Origin: Candidatus Acidiferrales bacterium
Lineage (GTDB): Bacteria > Bacteroidota > Ignavibacteria > Kryptoniales > JAKASW01
Length of the DNA stretch: 64,000 nucleotides
Direction of reading: 5' to 3'
Assembly (NCBI GenBank): GCA_035515795.1
Contig: DATJAY010000003.1
Location: 124,001-188,000 of the forward strand
Positions 54,455 to 63,251 of the stretch are shown here, piece after piece. The notes beneath the pieces were generated by a model that was not told the origin of the DNA, ran no database searches, and saw only the letters and a list, made by a program, of their open reading frames with translations. A program made the position numbers and the translations under genes. How positions within the stretch are numbered: position 1 is the stretch's first letter; every line of letters begins with the position of its first letter.

Positions 54455-56758
54455 TTAGTCACCCTCTGCTGCTTGTGGTGCGCTTTGAATTTCGCGTGCG
54501 GCTACCATTGAAGCCATGGTAGCTAGCCTGCACCTTTCCTGGCGCTCCCGCGTCTCCTCAACTTCTAGATCTTCCGTGGGCTGAGATCTTTGGGCTTCCG
54601 TAGCAGTTTGTTGTTGATCTTGGTGTAAAAGTAAGGAATGAACTGCAAGCCATATTTCGTACCTTCCAGTAAAGGAACTGGCAAGTGCTGTATCCCGTCG
54701 CTCAAACACAGCTACCCGGTCGGCATATTTGGGGAAAACTTTGGAATAGTAAATTACTAAAGTGCCATTATCCATTTCCGCAGATGAAGCAACACTGTTA
54801 ATGTTGTCAGGCCAGCCAAGCTCTGCCCACAGTTGATCGTCCGGGCCGCCTACTGGTTCGACCCTAAATGGGGGTAATGTTATATAACGCTCTGTTGTGC
54901 GAGCTGGCGGGGCTTCTACGATCTTGAATGTGCGCTGATCAACCAGCATTTTATGCCCGGGACGTGACAGCTCCACTCGGATCGTCCCCTGTGACCCGAC
55001 TGCAGCATCATTCTTTGCCTCGAATATTGCCCTCATTCTTCCACCTGAAAGTGGGGTCGACCCTCGGAATACTAACCCTTCAGATGGGGCAATCACGTTG
55101 ATGCGCGAAGCAGATGGATTGCTGGGATTGTGATAATCACTATTAGCATCCGTTTCAATCCTTATGTAGCGCCTTTGTTGGGGGTAAAAACCTATCTCCT
55201 CATTTTCATCCCATACTATCTTGATATATGTGGGGGGTTCGTGAAGCTCAATAGGCTGAGGGTGTCTGGGACCTCGTCTACCTCCACCGGTTGTGTGTCC
55301 GTTACGCTCGCCTTGGCCAGATGATGCCTCTGCCGCACCTACTCCTACATTGACCCCCTGAAGACGCAGAAGACGAGCAACTTCTGTACGCATCTGCTGA
55401 ACAGCAGTTTCGTCCCTTTCTCGCATTCCTTGTTCACGCGCTTCATTGTTGAGTCTTGCGAGATCATCGTCAGATCGAAGTGCTTTAACTATTTCTTTAT
55501 ATATCAAATCATAGACAATCCCGCGCCTGGCATCTTCTCGGTTGGATACAAATAGTGAACGCTTCGCGTCTGGAGTGAGAAAATTACAATCGACATGACA
55601 AATCAAACGTTGCGATAAATAAGGTAACTCAGCATCTTTACGAACAATCAGCTGCGACATTTCAGCATGGTTTTGGCCGTTAATAGTGAGAACGATCGGT
55701 TTTGCCGGATTAACAAACGCAGCTATAGGCTTCTTGTTGGCGACGGTGGGACGTTCTAGAACCCAATATTCGATCCCGATCCTGCCGTAGTCAGCGATGT
55801 TCGTATAAAACTGCCTGACGCTATGTGACAGTGATGGTCCGCGTTGTTCTGCATCTCCTTCATCGACAGCCCCATTGAGAGCATTTCTGGAACCTTTGAT
55901 GACACGACGATATCCGTGTATTTCATGGTCGTCGAGCCACACAGGCAAAACCGGATCAAACATTGTTTGATTTAGTAGCCCGTAGATGCTATTCGGCCCA
56001 AGAGGAGAAGGATAGTTTGTAAGATCATATCCAAAATGCTTCACCAATGTTCCTGTTGGAAACTCAGCTATGCTTTTTTGAACAGTCAAAACATTGCCGT
56101 CATAGGTGAGATAAACATAACGCCCGGTCTTGAACAGATCTGCGGGAAGATCTTGGTAACAGGCTATCGTAAAACCGACAAGAGTGCCTTGTTCGCGTCG
56201 AGAGGCAAAGAAAACATATTTGCTTGTTGCCAACGTGCTTGATCCACCTTGTCCATATGCCCCAGCCAGGTAATGTTTTTGTACTTTATTACTTTCGTTC
56301 AAACTCAGTATCGTTCGTGGCATTTCATCGGGTAACAATCCAGTTCCCTCATCTCTAACCTCCACGATTCTAGAAGCTCTATCTTCTGCTGATTTAAGCT
56401 TGATACTCACGCGACGAGCAACCGCACGCCTTTGAGCTGGCGTCATCTCACTCAGACCGCCAGATGGTATATTGAGCCAGGCTGTTGCTGCTTCTTTAGG
56501 GGTTCTGCAAACTGGCGTGCCATGATGCTTTTCAAATTCATCCTCAAGAACAGCATCAATGCCATTCGTCAATCTTTCTACAAGCGAACGGCCAGGATCT
56601 GCTGATGCTTCAATGGTCCCTCGATTATTATCGCGATTCCCAAATGGAGTCCATTGTACACGTGCCCCGTTCACTTCTTCGAAACGCGCTACGGCACGTG
56701 CAACATCCTCAACGGAATTTGCCGTGTTCACAGCGTCAAATAGTTCAGCTGGTGTCAT
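54455..56758 (-). CDS. GHKL (Hsp90-like) ATPase, methyltransferase partner
   Basis: 767 residues. Bergerat-fold motifs: N box ERLTNGIDA (residues 61-69), VRDEGTG (134-140) and GAYGQGGSS (166-174). The C-terminal half contains a Gly/Arg-rich linker near residue 490, then two beta-rich regions, one with RVELSRPGHKMLVD. GHKL ATPases linked to DNA methyltransferases occur in several defence and restriction-like systems. The start overlaps the methyltransferase stop by 4 bp (ATGA). No nuclease motif is visible. Confidence 0.8.
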   Translation of the reverse strand: MTPAELFDAVNTANSVEDVARAVARFEEVNGARVQWTPFGNRDNNRGTIEASADPGRSLVERLTNGIDAVLEDEFEKHHGTPVCRTPKEAATAWLNIPSGGLSEMTPAQRRAVARRVSIKLKSAEDRASRIVEVRDEGTGLLPDEMPRTILSLNESNKVQKHYLAGAYGQGGSSTLATSKYVFFASRREQGTLVGFTIACYQDLPADLFKTGRYVYLTYDGNVLTVQKSIAEFPTGTLVKHFGYDLTNYPSPLGPNSIYGLLNQTMFDPVLPVWLDDHEIHGYRRVIKGSRNALNGAVDEGDAEQRGPSLSHSVRQFYTNIADYGRIGIEYWVLERPTVANKKPIAAFVNPAKPIVLTINGQNHAEMSQLIVRKDAELPYLSQRLICHVDCNFLTPDAKRSLFVSNREDARRGIVYDLIYKEIVKALRSDDDLARLNNEAREQGMRERDETAVQQMRTEVARLLRLQGVNVGVGAAEASSGQGERNGHTTGGGRRGPRHPQPIELHEPPTYIKIVWDENEEIGFYPQQRRYIRIETDANSDYHNPSNPSASRINVIAPSEGLVFRGSTPLSGGRMRAIFEAKNDAAVGSQGTIRVELSRPGHKMLVDQRTFKIVEAPPARTTERYITLPPFRVEPVGGPDDQLWAELGWPDNINSVASSAEMDNGTLVIYYSKVFPKYADRVAVFERRDTALASSFTGRYEIWLAVHSLLLHQDQQQTATEAQRSQPTEDLEVEETRERQERCRLATMASMVAAREIQSAPQAAEGD

Positions 56759-57813
56759 TTTTTCTTCTTAGAAGATTTTGCGAAACGCCCTCGTGATCCC
56801 TTTATATAGTCGCTATTAGCTTCGATGGAAATCCATCGCCGCCTAAGTCTTTCAGAAGCTGCGCCGGTGGTATTGCTACCAGCAAATGGGTCTAAAACGA
56901 TATTCCTAGGTGCCGTTAGAAACTTAATGAAGAATTCCGGCAACCCAATTGGCATTCTCGCGGGATGTGGTTCAATTTGTTTCTTTCTACAAAACTTGAG
57001 GTAATCGTCACTTGAAGCAGTATTTGAAAGAGTGATCACATTTGAAGGGATCGCTCCGTTATTATCGCGCAGGAATGATTTTTCTCCAATGTGATGCTCG
57101 GACGGTCTCTTCCCGTGATTATATTTTTTGGTTTTTAAAAGTCGCCGCATTGAATCGCTGTATTGAACAAGAATCTTCCTATTGTCGGCCTTCGGACGTT
57201 CCGAAGGAGACATCCACCACACAAACGTAAATGCGTCCTTTACCCGAATGCGATCGATATTGACCCATTGCGCAGGGCTCGGCAAGCGAGCAGGGTTGTA
57301 AACAACAAATTGTTGGCACAGGTTGAACCTACCAGCATCCAGAAACGCAAGTAGCGCACGTAGAGCAAGTGGGGACATTACTGGTTTCCCCGGCTCCCAA
57401 GCATTGCCAAGCTCTAATACTATCGAGCCATCCTTTTTTAAAAGCTTTCGGAAAACTTGAGCAAAGCCTGCAAGCCAACGAATGTATGCCTCACCCTGCA
57501 AGTTACCATACTTCTTCTTTCGATTTAGAGGGAACGGTGGAGAGGTAAAAATCATCTGCACTTTCCCGATATGGCTTTTGAGTTTAGCTGACGAGAGAAC
57601 TGTAGCAGCGTCACCGCGGTACATCCTACCCCTGGTAGTCTCATAAACAACTTCAAATGAGTTCTTGGAACGATGTCCTCGGTTAAGAGACTTTGCTGGT
57701 TTTCTCCCTGTGTAATGCATCAGATTTTCATCAAAGGGTAGCGTCGACGCCAGGTTTGCCGCATTCCCAATCTTTGAGGATTCCACCTCATGATGATTAT
57801 CCCGCTGACTCAT
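56755..57813 (-). CDS. Site-specific DNA methyltransferase (beta-type N4C/N6A)
   Basis: About 352 residues from ATG at 57813 (longer start codons up to 57852 are non-ATG and lack a ribosome site). The catalytic motif TSPPF lies near residue 90 and the AdoMet-binding DPFAGSNTTG near 308, the beta-class order. Such enzymes modify the amino group of cytosine or adenine. The motif-IV form SPPF is common in N4-cytosine enzymes. It is translationally coupled to the GHKL ATPase, giving a methylase plus ATPase pair without a recognisable restriction nuclease. Confidence 0.85.
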   Translation of the reverse strand: MSQRDNHHEVESSKIGNAANLASTLPFDENLMHYTGRKPAKSLNRGHRSKNSFEVVYETTRGRMYRGDAATVLSSAKLKSHIGKVQMIFTSPPFPLNRKKKYGNLQGEAYIRWLAGFAQVFRKLLKKDGSIVLELGNAWEPGKPVMSPLALRALLAFLDAGRFNLCQQFVVYNPARLPSPAQWVNIDRIRVKDAFTFVWWMSPSERPKADNRKILVQYSDSMRRLLKTKKYNHGKRPSEHHIGEKSFLRDNNGAIPSNVITLSNTASSDDYLKFCRKKQIEPHPARMPIGLPEFFIKFLTAPRNIVLDPFAGSNTTGAASERLRRRWISIEANSDYIKGSRGRFAKSSKKKK

Positions 57814-57907
57814 CTTATTTTCAATGTACGGAAGAAACACCCAGAAATTCAAATAACTACATGTGCTGTCTTACTCAATGTCCCCCGCTAATGGACGGAA
57901 GAAATGT

Positions 57908-59656
57908 TCATGCAGCTATCCTCAACTCATCTCTGGCAGAATTGTCGCTTGCGACCATTTTACCTCTCTTCAGTTTTGGGATCGGAATCCTAAACTCAAA
58001 CGGTATGGTAGGAACCATCGGAAAATTTTCATGTCGTGTTGTGTTCGATCCGTCCTTATCGTCTGAGCATAACGTGATATTAGCGGTGTTCAATACGGGT
58101 AAACGCCCAAGAACATGTAGCACATTTTGCGATACGGTTATTTTTCCTACTATGCGCTTTACTATAGCTTCCTTTACAGCAAAATTTAGATTATGAAGCT
58201 TAGATGTAACCGCTTGTGCAAACGACCTAATCTCATTCTCCGAGGGCAATTTGAAGGATTCTAATTTGTTCACTTCTACTTCAGCTTTTACAAGGCGGTC
58301 GTTCAATATGGACATTTTTTTCTTCAATGGGCCCACATGTTCAGATAATTTATCAAGTGACAAAATCCCCGCACCGTAGGCTTTGGTATACCGTTCCTCT
58401 TCGTCCTTTATTTTAATAATCTCGCTTTTTACGCTCTCCATATCTGTCTTGAGCTTCTTTGAATTGTTCCCCCACCCTTGGATCCAACGATTGAGATGTT
58501 CCAAAAGAAGTTCTGGAGAACTCATCAATTCAGCCAATTTTTTCCAGACAATATCGTCAGCTTCCCGAGCGTTAATTCCGTTTTCGAAGCAAGTAGTCGC
58601 AAGGGGAAAAGAACGCGCTCTTTGGGTGCAACGATAGTACAAGTAGGTCCCTTGTCGCAATCCTTCTCCAGCAAGCTTATAACCACAGGAACACCAAAGT
58701 TTTCCAGCAAGAAGATATTCATTCTTCCTGTTTCTTTTTGCAAGATCGAAATTCTTCCTCAATCGCTCCTGAGTCCGCTGGAACAGGTTTTTATTAATGA
58801 TTGATGGAACGGTGATCTTTATCCATTCATTTCTGGGTCTCCTGCGTCTCGCGCTTTTCCTTGTTTTTCGATATTTGTCCTGCTTCAAAGGGTGTTCTGG
58901 TACTGCGGCAAATGATTTCAAATAGTGAGACTCGCCTATATAAGCTTCGTTCCTCAAAAGAATACTTAGTGTGCTCGACTTCCAAATCCCGCGATGGCTT
59001 CTTCTCGGTTTAATGTCCTCATCCTTGAGGCGTTTGATTACTTTTCTGATGGTTAACCCATCATCGGCGACCCATGAAAAAATATTTCTCACAATCTTCG
59101 CCTCATCTTCATTGATTTCGTAATAACCATGTACTTTCTCGTGGCGGGGTATGTATCTATAACCGTAGGGTGCATCGCTTCCGAGAACATGTCCTTCCTT
59201 AGCAACTCTTAGTTTGCCAAGACGAAATCTTTCAGTAATCTTGGCTCTTTCGTATTCGGCAAACAGCCCCTTTACCCCCTGTAGGATTTTTTCTTCACCG
59301 TTTTTGGGAGTTGGCGTTGTTACGAAAAGAACTTCGATACCGGTATCCCGCAGTTCATCCATAACCAGCTCTTGGTACGAATAACGACGCGCCAAACGAT
59401 CCGGATCATATGCCAAGACCGCTTCCCATAGTTTGTCTCTTGCATCTTGCCGGAGTTGATCCAATTGAGGACGTACAAGAATATCGCCACTCCAGCCTTC
59501 ATCAATGTATTCTTTTACGATAGTGAAGCCGTTACTCTTCGCAAATTCTCTGACTGCACAGAGTTGTGTCTCAATTGTTTTCTCCTCCTCCTGACGAGCA
59601 GTAGATACCCTTGCATACACTGCAATTAGTTTTATTTCCCTTTTGATTTCCTCCAT
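57908..59656 (-). CDS. Large serine recombinase (integrase)
   Basis: 582 residues. The resolvase domain (about 10-155) has the catalytic Ser in YARVSTARQ and the conserved DRLARR. The recombinase domain (about 170-280), a zinc ribbon (WCSCGYKLAGEG then RCTQRA) and a coiled coil (about 400-460) follow, as in phage and element integrases. Large serine recombinases insert DNA at attB using attP. It lies at the edge of the defence-like island and points towards an integrated element. Its start overlaps the excisionase-like gene by 86 bp. Confidence 0.92.
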   Translation of the reverse strand: MEEIKREIKLIAVYARVSTARQEEEKTIETQLCAVREFAKSNGFTIVKEYIDEGWSGDILVRPQLDQLRQDARDKLWEAVLAYDPDRLARRYSYQELVMDELRDTGIEVLFVTTPTPKNGEEKILQGVKGLFAEYERAKITERFRLGKLRVAKEGHVLGSDAPYGYRYIPRHEKVHGYYEINEDEAKIVRNIFSWVADDGLTIRKVIKRLKDEDIKPRRSHRGIWKSSTLSILLRNEAYIGESHYLKSFAAVPEHPLKQDKYRKTRKSARRRRPRNEWIKITVPSIINKNLFQRTQERLRKNFDLAKRNRKNEYLLAGKLWCSCGYKLAGEGLRQGTYLYYRCTQRARSFPLATTCFENGINAREADDIVWKKLAELMSSPELLLEHLNRWIQGWGNNSKKLKTDMESVKSEIIKIKDEEERYTKAYGAGILSLDKLSEHVGPLKKKMSILNDRLVKAEVEVNKLESFKLPSENEIRSFAQAVTSKLHNLNFAVKEAIVKRIVGKITVSQNVLHVLGRLPVLNTANITLCSDDKDGSNTTRHENFPMVPTIPFEFRIPIPKLKRGKMVASDNSARDELRIAA

Positions 59657-59837
59657 GGTAGTAAGTTGTTCCTACGCCTTCCAAAAAGTTCCGAGTTTGC
59701 TTATCAGATATTCGCCCTTTCCCTAGCTCATATCCCTTAAGTGCTCTACTTCTTAGGCATCGTTCAAACGTCCTCGGATGGACTCTCAGATATTCGGCCA
59801 CCTCCTTTCTGGTCATGAATTCCAGATATACCATCAT
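59571..59837 (-). CDS. Excisionase-like helix-turn-helix protein
   Basis: 88 residues from ATG at 59837 (ATG at 59816 also possible). The core MTRKEVAEYLRVHPRTFERCL followed by LKGYELGKGRI is the HTH of the excisionase/MerR-like small DNA-binding family. Its last 29 codons overlap the start of the recombinase in another frame. Its own start overlaps the upstream gene by 74 bp. A directionality factor for the integrase is a reasonable guess. Confidence 0.65.
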   Translation of the reverse strand: MMVYLEFMTRKEVAEYLRVHPRTFERCLRSRALKGYELGKGRISDKQTRNFLEGVGTTYYHGGNQKGNKTNCSVCKGIYCSSGGGENN

Positions 59838-60027
59838 ACTCCATGCTGCCCAAAGTTGTCAACGCCAGTTTCGGCCTGTTGTATCCCTTAAAGGGAAAGT
59901 CGTTTTCTTTCAAAGTTTCTTCGAAGAGGAGATCAAATGCTTTGTTTACCTCAAATTTTTGTTTGTCGTCTTCTTCGGTTATTGCCTCGTAAACTACTGT
60001 GAGTGATCGAGCTTTTAGCTTGTTCAT
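59764..60027 (-). CDS. Small helical protein ahead of the recombinase genes
   Basis: 87 residues from ATG at 60027. The first 45 are charged and helix-like (KLKARSLTVVYEAITEEDDKQ, split by KFEVNKAF). No family is recognised. It overlaps the excisionase-like gene, so the three genes are probably one transcript. No strong ribosome site is visible; coding status moderate. Confidence 0.45.
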   Translation of the reverse strand: MNKLKARSLTVVYEAITEEDDKQKFEVNKAFDLLFEETLKENDFPFKGYNRPKLALTTLGSMEYDGISGIHDQKGGGRISESPSEDV

Positions 60028-60432
60028 TATAGGAAGATCAAGATTTCTTGATCTCCTTTAAGTTTTTGCAAAAGGGAAGGGAATAGTAACGTAGGTGAAA
60101 TTGCCGGTAGGTTATTCTTTGCCCATCATTCCTTGGGGATGGGTGCGACAATTGGTACCCATTGGAGTATAATGTGACGATTCCTCCGAGAAGATCTATG
60201 CCGAAATCCATCAAGGCAGTCAAACAACCTTACATTTGATAAGATAGGCTCGAATTTTTTTGTTATGGGACAAAAAACTCAGTATTGCTGTGACAAAACC
60301 GTTCCAGCTTATTCAAAAAGCGCTGACCACCCTATCATCTGAAAATGGAGAGTTAGAATCTCCAGAAAACGAGATGAATACTACTCAATCTGCACTTTCG
60401 TCCCTTCAATTTCTCGTATGGTGCACCCTACT
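60028..60432. other. AT-rich stretch without a recognisable gene
   Basis: I see no convincing gene. A broken 24-bp dyad (ATGGGT...ACCCAT, near 60137-60160) lies upstream of the small gene at 59764 and could be an operator. The right edge runs into the first 117-bp repeat. Confidence 0.35.
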
Positions 60433-60549
60433 CTAGCGGACGATATTCGAACTTTTTTCAGGGACAAGTTATGGGAAAGAGGACTGTCCAGCATTACCAT
60501 GTGATCATGGTACGAAAGAGATTTGCATAGTGTAAGGTGGGTGAAAATG
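60433..60549 (+). repeat. 117-bp imperfect direct repeat, copy 1
   Basis: Begins CTAGCGGACGATATTCGAAC and ends AAGGTGGGTGAAAATG. It aligns without gaps to 63089-63205, including TGTGATCA and a ribosome-site-like AAGGTGG before ATG. The downstream reading frame is not conserved, so the body of the repeated unit is missing here. Confidence 0.6.
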
Positions 60550-60601
60550 ACGGGAGGGGCAATTAATTATCGCGCCCGGTCCATCAGTCGATTGCCTGTT
60601 T

Positions 60602-60967
60602 TTAAATCTTGGCAGCCTCGCTTTCGGTAGGAGGTTGGCGCTTTTTATTCCATTTTTCGCGCCACTCCGCTACCCACGGCAGCAATTTCAGATAGATTTG
60701 CTGTGTGGCGTTGCACAAGCCAAGCACACCCCGAATATTGCCGAACTTTTTCCGTATCGGATCATCCCAACAATAAAGAGGACCCGGATAGTTCAAGAGT
60801 TCGTTGCCGGTTAGAATCAAGATAGGATTGATAGGGCGCTCAGCCTTCCAGCATTGGGAATCAACCACCATGTCCAATTTCGCCAATATTATAAAACAAA
60901 AAATCCCTACCTGTAAGTAGGGTAACTTGCTCAGTCCGTCGAGTGATGCTTTTGTAAAGCCCACCAT
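60602..60967 (-). CDS. Hypothetical protein, possibly a truncated gene
   Basis: 121 residues from ATG at 60967. The C-terminal half (LLNYPGPLYCWDDPIRKKF, NIRGVLGLCNATQQIYL) has the look of a real folded protein, rich in aromatics, ending in a basic tail. The start is not supported by a ribosome site, so this may be the end of a larger broken gene. Confidence 0.45.
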   Translation of the reverse strand: MVGFTKASLDGLSKLPYLQVGIFCFIILAKLDMVVDSQCWKAERPINPILILTGNELLNYPGPLYCWDDPIRKKFGNIRGVLGLCNATQQIYLKLLPWVAEWREKWNKKRQPPTESEAAKI

Positions 60968-61385
60968 TGTCCATCAGCTTCGAGTATCTCCTCCCGGAGG
61001 ACTTGCCTCAAAAAGGGTGGACAAATCAGGAAGCTCCTGATATGCTGCTGAAATGGGGAATGAGAACTTATCCTCTGTGGTTGAGACTCGTACTACTTAT
61101 TTTTTGTATGTCGCACACCATGGATTTGTAAAGGATGAGGAGTTGCATGGAAGGTTTGACATTGCATGATCATATTGAAAGAAATGAAAAGTATCCAAGT
61201 TTTTATTTTTCGTCATCCTGTTATATATTCTCAGCAATAGAATATGCGAGAGACAAGATTGGTCAGTGTTCCGTGATTAATCCCCTAGTTGGCAACCATG
61301 GGGCAGTTTTTGGAATAAGGCCATTGTTCTGTTCTGCTTTTCACACCCCCGCAACATCGTTAGCAAAAATCCACCGTAGTTAACA
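60968..61385. other. Region without a recognisable gene
   Basis: An 82-codon open frame at 61135-61383 has low-complexity Ser/Phe content and no ribosome site. No promoter or hairpin stands out. Confidence 0.35.
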
Positions 61386-62138
61386 ATGCATCGGAAATCT
61401 CTTTTCTCATCAGAAGGTCTAGACTCTTGGCTTATCCAAAAGCCGATAGCCCATCGCGGTCTTCACTCAGGGATAGATGCCCCAGAGAATTCAATTGTTG
61501 CCTTTCAACGTGCGGTGGAAGAGAACTACCCGATAGAACTTGATGTCCAATTGTCGCTCGACAACCAACTTTTCGTTTTTCATGATGAACAGTTGAAAAG
61601 GATGACGGGACTACAAGGCATTATACAGGAGCACGATAGCTCCACGCTTAGAACTGCGACTCTCCTTGGAACCACGTACCACATTCCAACTTTCGATGAG
61701 GTTCTCAAACTGATTAATGGCAAGGTGCCTCTGCTGGTCGAAATAAAGAACGCGGCAAATAACCGAACCCTAGACGAACTCACACTAAAATGTCTTTCTG
61801 AATATTCGGGACAGTTTGCGATCCAATCCTTCAATCCGTTTTCTGTCACATGGTTTAGGAAAAATGCGCCCGCGATTATAAGAGGTATGCTCGTGAGTGA
61901 TTTTAAGACAGCACCACTCAGTTATTTTGAAAAGGCTGCTTTGAGAAATCTGCTGTTCTTCAAGATGTGTCAGCCAGCGTTTTTATCTTTGGACGTTTCG
62001 ATTCTGAACCGTCTCCCAGCCATTCTGGCACGGCGAATCGGCATTCCGATCATTGCATGGACGGTAAGGTCACGAGCAGATGAAGAAAAGGCAAAAAGCG
62101 GCGCTGACAATTTCATTTTTGAGGATATGACGCCGTGA
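61386..62138 (+). CDS. Glycerophosphodiester phosphodiesterase
   Basis: 250 residues. GDPD motifs: AHRGLHSG (metal/catalytic His), PENSIVAF, IELDVQLSLDNQLFVFHDE (acids plus second His), VEIKN and later IIAWTVRS. The enzyme hydrolyses glycerophosphodiesters to alcohol and glycerol-3-phosphate. No signal peptide, so cytoplasmic. It overlaps the next gene by 4 bp (GTGA), so the two are probably functionally linked. Confidence 0.9.
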   Translation: MHRKSLFSSEGLDSWLIQKPIAHRGLHSGIDAPENSIVAFQRAVEENYPIELDVQLSLDNQLFVFHDEQLKRMTGLQGIIQEHDSSTLRTATLLGTTYHIPTFDEVLKLINGKVPLLVEIKNAANNRTLDELTLKCLSEYSGQFAIQSFNPFSVTWFRKNAPAIIRGMLVSDFKTAPLSYFEKAALRNLLFFKMCQPAFLSLDVSILNRLPAILARRIGIPIIAWTVRSRADEEKAKSGADNFIFEDMTP

Positions 62139-62995
62139 ATCCGGCTCGTTTCATTCCCCTACTCCAAGAATTTCTTAAATCTCTAGTTTTACAAATTGCC
62201 CTCGTTTTTATTCTCTTCTTACTGCGGTTACTGGGAGTTGATGTATATACGAAACTTCAGTGGCTGGTCCGTCTTCTCGTACTTTTCTTCAGACGCCTGA
62301 CCGGGAGAAAAACATTCCTGATCTACACCGATTGTAGCGATCACATGAGAACAACCAGAACCCTAGCTCGCCGACTTGACGGCGCACTCAGGAATCAACG
62401 ATATAAGTCCATTGTGCTTCGCAACCCCGAAGCAATCTTAACTTATCCACTCTGGCCTTTTGCCGTTTCCGCCGTCATCCTTATTATCACTGATGTCTCC
62501 CCGCTAAGCTCGAATGAAAGAAAAAGAAAAATTATCCAAAAAAGATTAGTCAGGTTTTCACAAAATGGTGGAAGTTTGATTCTCACTCATGACGCGATTT
62601 ATAGGAGGTCGAAGAATGATATTCTTCAAGGTATCCTTGGATGCATTCTATCTCGCTTTGTCTTCCAGACAGAAACATACTATGTAAAGAATTCTGGTAG
62701 TGTCAAGCACAGGGTGTCGAGAGACACAAACCTCCTGAAAGCATTACCAGACGAATTTCCGCTTTCGGATGGCGAGGTTCTCGTTGGAAACTGGGCGAAT
62801 GGAGTAGAGTTCATTTACGTGAGTAAGGAGGATCCAAACATCCCCCTTCTCACAAGGAGAGAAAACGGAAAGGGTGTGGTATATTGGCTCAATAGCGGTG
62901 ATTCAACCGAGATAGGCCCGCCCGAGTCTATCTCAATGCCCGACGACCACTTGGTCAAGATTTTAGGTACTCTTATCACCAGCGCGGTCAAATAA
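62135..62995 (+). CDS. Membrane-anchored ThuA-like domain protein
   Basis: 286 residues from a GTG at 62135. Two close hydrophobic segments (about 10-50) anchor it. The rest has the order of a class-I glutamine-amidotransferase-like fold of the ThuA type (FLIYTDC, ILIITDVSPLS, GGSLILTHDAIYRR, KGVVYWLNSGDS) without the catalytic Cys triad. Family function is unclear; some members bind sugars. Coupled to GDPD. Confidence 0.55.
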   Translation: MNPARFIPLLQEFLKSLVLQIALVFILFLLRLLGVDVYTKLQWLVRLLVLFFRRLTGRKTFLIYTDCSDHMRTTRTLARRLDGALRNQRYKSIVLRNPEAILTYPLWPFAVSAVILIITDVSPLSSNERKRKIIQKRLVRFSQNGGSLILTHDAIYRRSKNDILQGILGCILSRFVFQTETYYVKNSGSVKHRVSRDTNLLKALPDEFPLSDGEVLVGNWANGVEFIYVSKEDPNIPLLTRRENGKGVVYWLNSGDSTEIGPPESISMPDDHLVKILGTLITSAVK

Positions 62996-63088
62996 TATGA
63001 CTGCGCGGCATGATACAGCCTTGCCATGCTCTCGACTTCCTGCACTGTTTACTATGAAGATGTTGAGTTTGAGAGATTTGGGTAGGCG

Positions 63089-63205
63089 CTAGCGGACGGT
63101 ATTCGAAACTTTTTCTGGGACAAGATTTCGGATAAGTGATTCCGTCTTCCCAGCTTGTGATCACTGTACAGAACAGGATTTCAAAAGGGAAGGTGGAATA
63201 AAATG
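63089..63205 (+). repeat. 117-bp imperfect direct repeat, copy 2
   Basis: Begins CTAGCGGACGGTATTCGAAA and ends GAAGGTGGAATAAAATG, the ungapped counterpart of 60433-60549. As in copy 1, a ribosome-site-like AAGGTGG precedes the ATG, but no gene follows. Confidence 0.6.
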
Positions 63206-63251
63206 CTTATGCAGGCAACTTTGCCTTGGTTCAAACTCTATCAGCTCAGGT

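Noticed and set aside
57880-57901. CGCTAATGGACGGAAG as a third copy of the 117-bp repeat
   Set aside because: Only a short stretch agrees with the CTAGCGGACGG start, and the similarity ends at once.
61135-61383. 82-codon plus-strand open frame before the GDPD gene
   Set aside because: No ribosome site or domain pattern, and low-complexity composition.
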